This document shows positions 61,687 through 64,000 of a DNA stretch of 64,000 bases, in pieces; positions within the stretch are counted from its first letter, which is position 1, and every line of letters begins with the position of its first letter. Made by a program: the position numbers and the translations under genes. The notes beneath the pieces are model-generated. The model did no database searches. It had not been told where the DNA came from and saw only the letters and a list, made by a program, of their open reading frames with translations. This stretch comes from Bugula neritina (Eukaryota > Bryozoa > Gymnolaemata > Cheilostomatida > Bugulidae), in assembly GCA_964035545.1 (NCBI GenBank), contig OZ037766.1:32777773-32841772 (forward strand). Reading direction: 5' to 3'.

Positions 61687-62330
61687 CCAAGTTATTTATT
61701 ACTAAAATGCTTTAAACATTGTAATTTATTCTCTAATCTCACTATAGCTCCTGCATTACCTCCATGATATTTGTGCATATAGCTAAAATATATTTATTTT
61801 GTAATTTTTTAAAATAACAAACATGTTTAATATTATTTAAATGTTATAAAATTAATATATTTGTTGTGTATCTTATGAAAAATTTAGGACTATATTGAAC
61901 CCTAGATCTGGGTAGCTTAGAGCCCGGTTATCATTCTGTTTTGTTAGCTATCGGTTTGTATGTTCCACTTACTGCTGATTTGCATACAATTGTCAATATA
62001 TTTTTATTACAATAAAGTAGAACTCCAGTTATTAATTGAATAGTGTGCTGTAGATTAATACAATTCTTCATTTTGAAAGCATAAATGCTGAATCTTGTTT
62101 GGAAACCAATATGTTTTAGAAATTGAAATCATGATTAGTTATTTTCAAATCACTAACATGTAAATTATTTTATTAACTTATAACACTCAAGATAAATAAA
62201 AATAGGTAACAATGTATATACACTATTCATTAGCCCAACTAGATTTTATTATTAACACAGCCAGGTTTAGGTCAAGCCATTATCACATGAGTGAGTGATT
62301 GTGTATGTCTCTGAAAAATTTGTCCATAAG
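61687..62330. other. Tail-to-tail intergenic region
   Basis: AT-rich 3' flanks of PDZD8 (+) and the coiled-coil gene (-); contains AATAAA at 62011 (+). No gene. Confidence 0.6.
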
Positions 62331-62857
62331 TTATGCTAATTTATAGTTTGCTGAGTTCTGCTTCAATTTTAAAATATCTTTCAAAGACCTCATTAAATTG
62401 TCAAACAGGGGCACATGTTGCTTTTTCTCTATTTCCAAAGTGGCCAACAGCTGTGCTTGCAGATCTGCAACCACCTTTTCCTTTTCAGCAGCAATACCAG
62501 TTATATTATTTTCCTCATCAGTTAATAGTATTTGGTTTTTCAAGAGAACTTCACATCTGTTTTCTAAATCTATAGGTATATGTATATATACATACATACA
62601 TATATATTGTATATATAATATATATTGTTTAAAATTATAGCAGCTGCCATACCTTCAAATTCTTGAGAGGTTTGGCACAGCATCTCATTTATGTTTTGGT
62701 TATGCTTTTTAGCAGCTTTAAGTTTTTCTTCACACTCTGAAAGAGCTCTGTTCAACTCCGCTTCAGCTTTTCGAACTTCTTGATTCATATTCTTGCACTC
62801 ACTCAGCAAAATGTAGAGTTTGCTGCAGTGTAAAGCAGCACAAGTTTGAATGCTGGC
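62331..62857 (-). CDS. 3' exons of an unidentified coiled-coil protein (partial)
   Basis: Two exons: about 62654-62857 (acceptor ttattcag, donor gtatgg) and 62331-62572 (acceptor ctatag), separated by an 81 bp intron with matching phase; stop 62331-62333. The joined peptide is almost wholly coiled coil: EVRKAEAELNRALSECEEKL, NINEMLCQTSQEFEDLENRC, AAEKEKVVADLQAQLLATLE, then FDNLMRSLKDILKLKQNSAN and the end YKLA. I do not recognise the family. Upstream exons should lie towards 64000 or beyond, but none was identified in 62.9-64.0 kb. Confidence 0.7.
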
Positions 62858-62859
62858 TG

Positions 62860-64000
62860 AATAAAATAATATTAAACATATATAAGTGTGATCTTTAACA
62901 ATTAAATTTAATTAAACGCACCGGGTATGTAAATATTATAATTGGAAAAATTTTTATTGATAATGTTATAGTTCAGTGTGTTCATTATATTATGCAATTA
63001 TCAAATAAAAGTCTATATGTTAGCAATAAGAAAAATTTTTTAAATGGGATGTTTGCATTATATGCAGAGCTTGTGACTCTTGAACATTCTAACGATCTAA
63101 CCCAAACTACTACTAGTACTATGCAAAAAGTAACTTGTACATATATTGAAAATTCCTTTGCCTTTGTTTGATTACTATAATAATTATTACTATTACATAG
63201 AAGTGATATAACAAAAAAAAGTTTAGCAGAGTTATAATAAGTTTTAAGAACTTGTTAAGTGTTGGTGTTACATTTACTATTCGTATTACTATTACTATTA
63301 GACTATTAGTAGTACTAATAATAATACTAATAGTAATAATAATAGTAATACTAATACTAATAGTACAAGTATTACTATTAGAGTATTAGTATTAATCTTA
63401 GGATTAGCAATCTCTCATTGACCATCACTAAAGTGAAAACGAGTATGAGTATAGTTAATGTTATGAGTATCACTATCAGTATGACTATGAGTGTCACTAT
63501 CAGTATGACTATAAGTATAACTATAAGTATCACTATCAGACTCAGTACCACTACCAGTATGACTATGAGTATCAGTATGAGTACCACTATCAGTGTTGGT
63601 ATAACTATAAGTTTTACAATTAAGATTAGTGTTATCGATAGTATTAATATTACTAAGTGACTTAGTAATACTAATAGTAATAGTAATACTAATAGTTCGT
63701 TAGTTGTCCTCGAGAGAAAACGAAGACTAGAGGTGCAGCAAGCATGAGTATCACAGCAATAATTATATTTATCATATGCTAACATGCATTAAATTAAATC
63801 ATAATAGCATTAAATTTTTGTTTTTATCAACACAAAATTAATTTATAATTTTGTTTTTTTATAGCTGTAGGAGTGAGTATTGTTAATACTATTATCTTTG
63901 TGATTTAAAAAAAGATGTTTGCACTCTTAGTAAATAGTACGCCGTCTGCTTTTGATCACATGGTTTGCACGTGTGTTCTCAAGATTAGAATGGATAACTC
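62860..64000. other. No gene recognised; TATNAG simple sequence at 63280-63700
   Basis: Presumed intron or upstream region of the coiled-coil gene. About 63420-63660 is a six-base degenerate repeat (tatgag, tatcac, tatcag) that opens all frames. Confidence 0.6.

Overview
This is an AT-rich animal nuclear window with many short introns, GT-AG junctions and a few GC-AG ones, non-LTR retrotransposons, microsatellites and minisatellites. The gene set is metazoan: PDZD8, a single-domain LAMP/CD68-like protein, methylmalonyl-CoA epimerase (MCEE), ACSF2 and the uricolytic enzyme URAD. Compact genes, short introns and repeat-rich spacers fit an early-branching animal such as a sponge. That placement is inference; no taxonomic marker was available.

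Layout: the 3' part of a Cys-rich gene (+, to 1352); MCEE (-, 1882-4014); a 2.6 kb spacer; a CD68-like LAMP (-, 6627-9590); a simple-sequence spacer; an unrecognised 421-residue gene (+, 12448-14916) with a tRNA-Arg in an intron; ACSF2 (-, 15881 to about 21609 or beyond); a spacer with a tRNA-like sequence and a decayed LINE (24.0-25.4 kb); a roughly 430 bp palindrome; two tail-to-tail paralogous RRM genes (+ 26501-33027 and - 35529-39713); URAD (-, 41966-43842); a nearly intact CR1/L2-like LINE (44504-48250); a 5'-truncated LINE of another lineage (50.1-50.9 kb); PDZD8 (+, 51398-61686); and the 3' end of a coiled-coil gene (-, from 62331).

Exon chains were rebuilt by hand from splice signals, family similarity and phase. 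For MCEE, LAMP, URAD, PDZD8, both RRM genes and the 421-residue gene, the exon lengths give one continuous frame. MCEE (propionyl-CoA/methylmalonyl-CoA conversion) and ACSF2 (fatty acid activation) are both mitochondrial acyl-CoA enzymes. Otherwise the genes look like unrelated neighbours, with no operon logic.

The most unusual feature is recurrent. At six exon-intron junctions in five genes, a minisatellite has copied the splice site itself, so the real 5' or 3' splice site is the edge copy of an array of about 3 to 27 units (24, 27, 31, 33, 42 and 50 bp). Both RRM paralogs also end with the stop codon inside a repeat at matching positions. This looks like a general property of the genome rather than chance.
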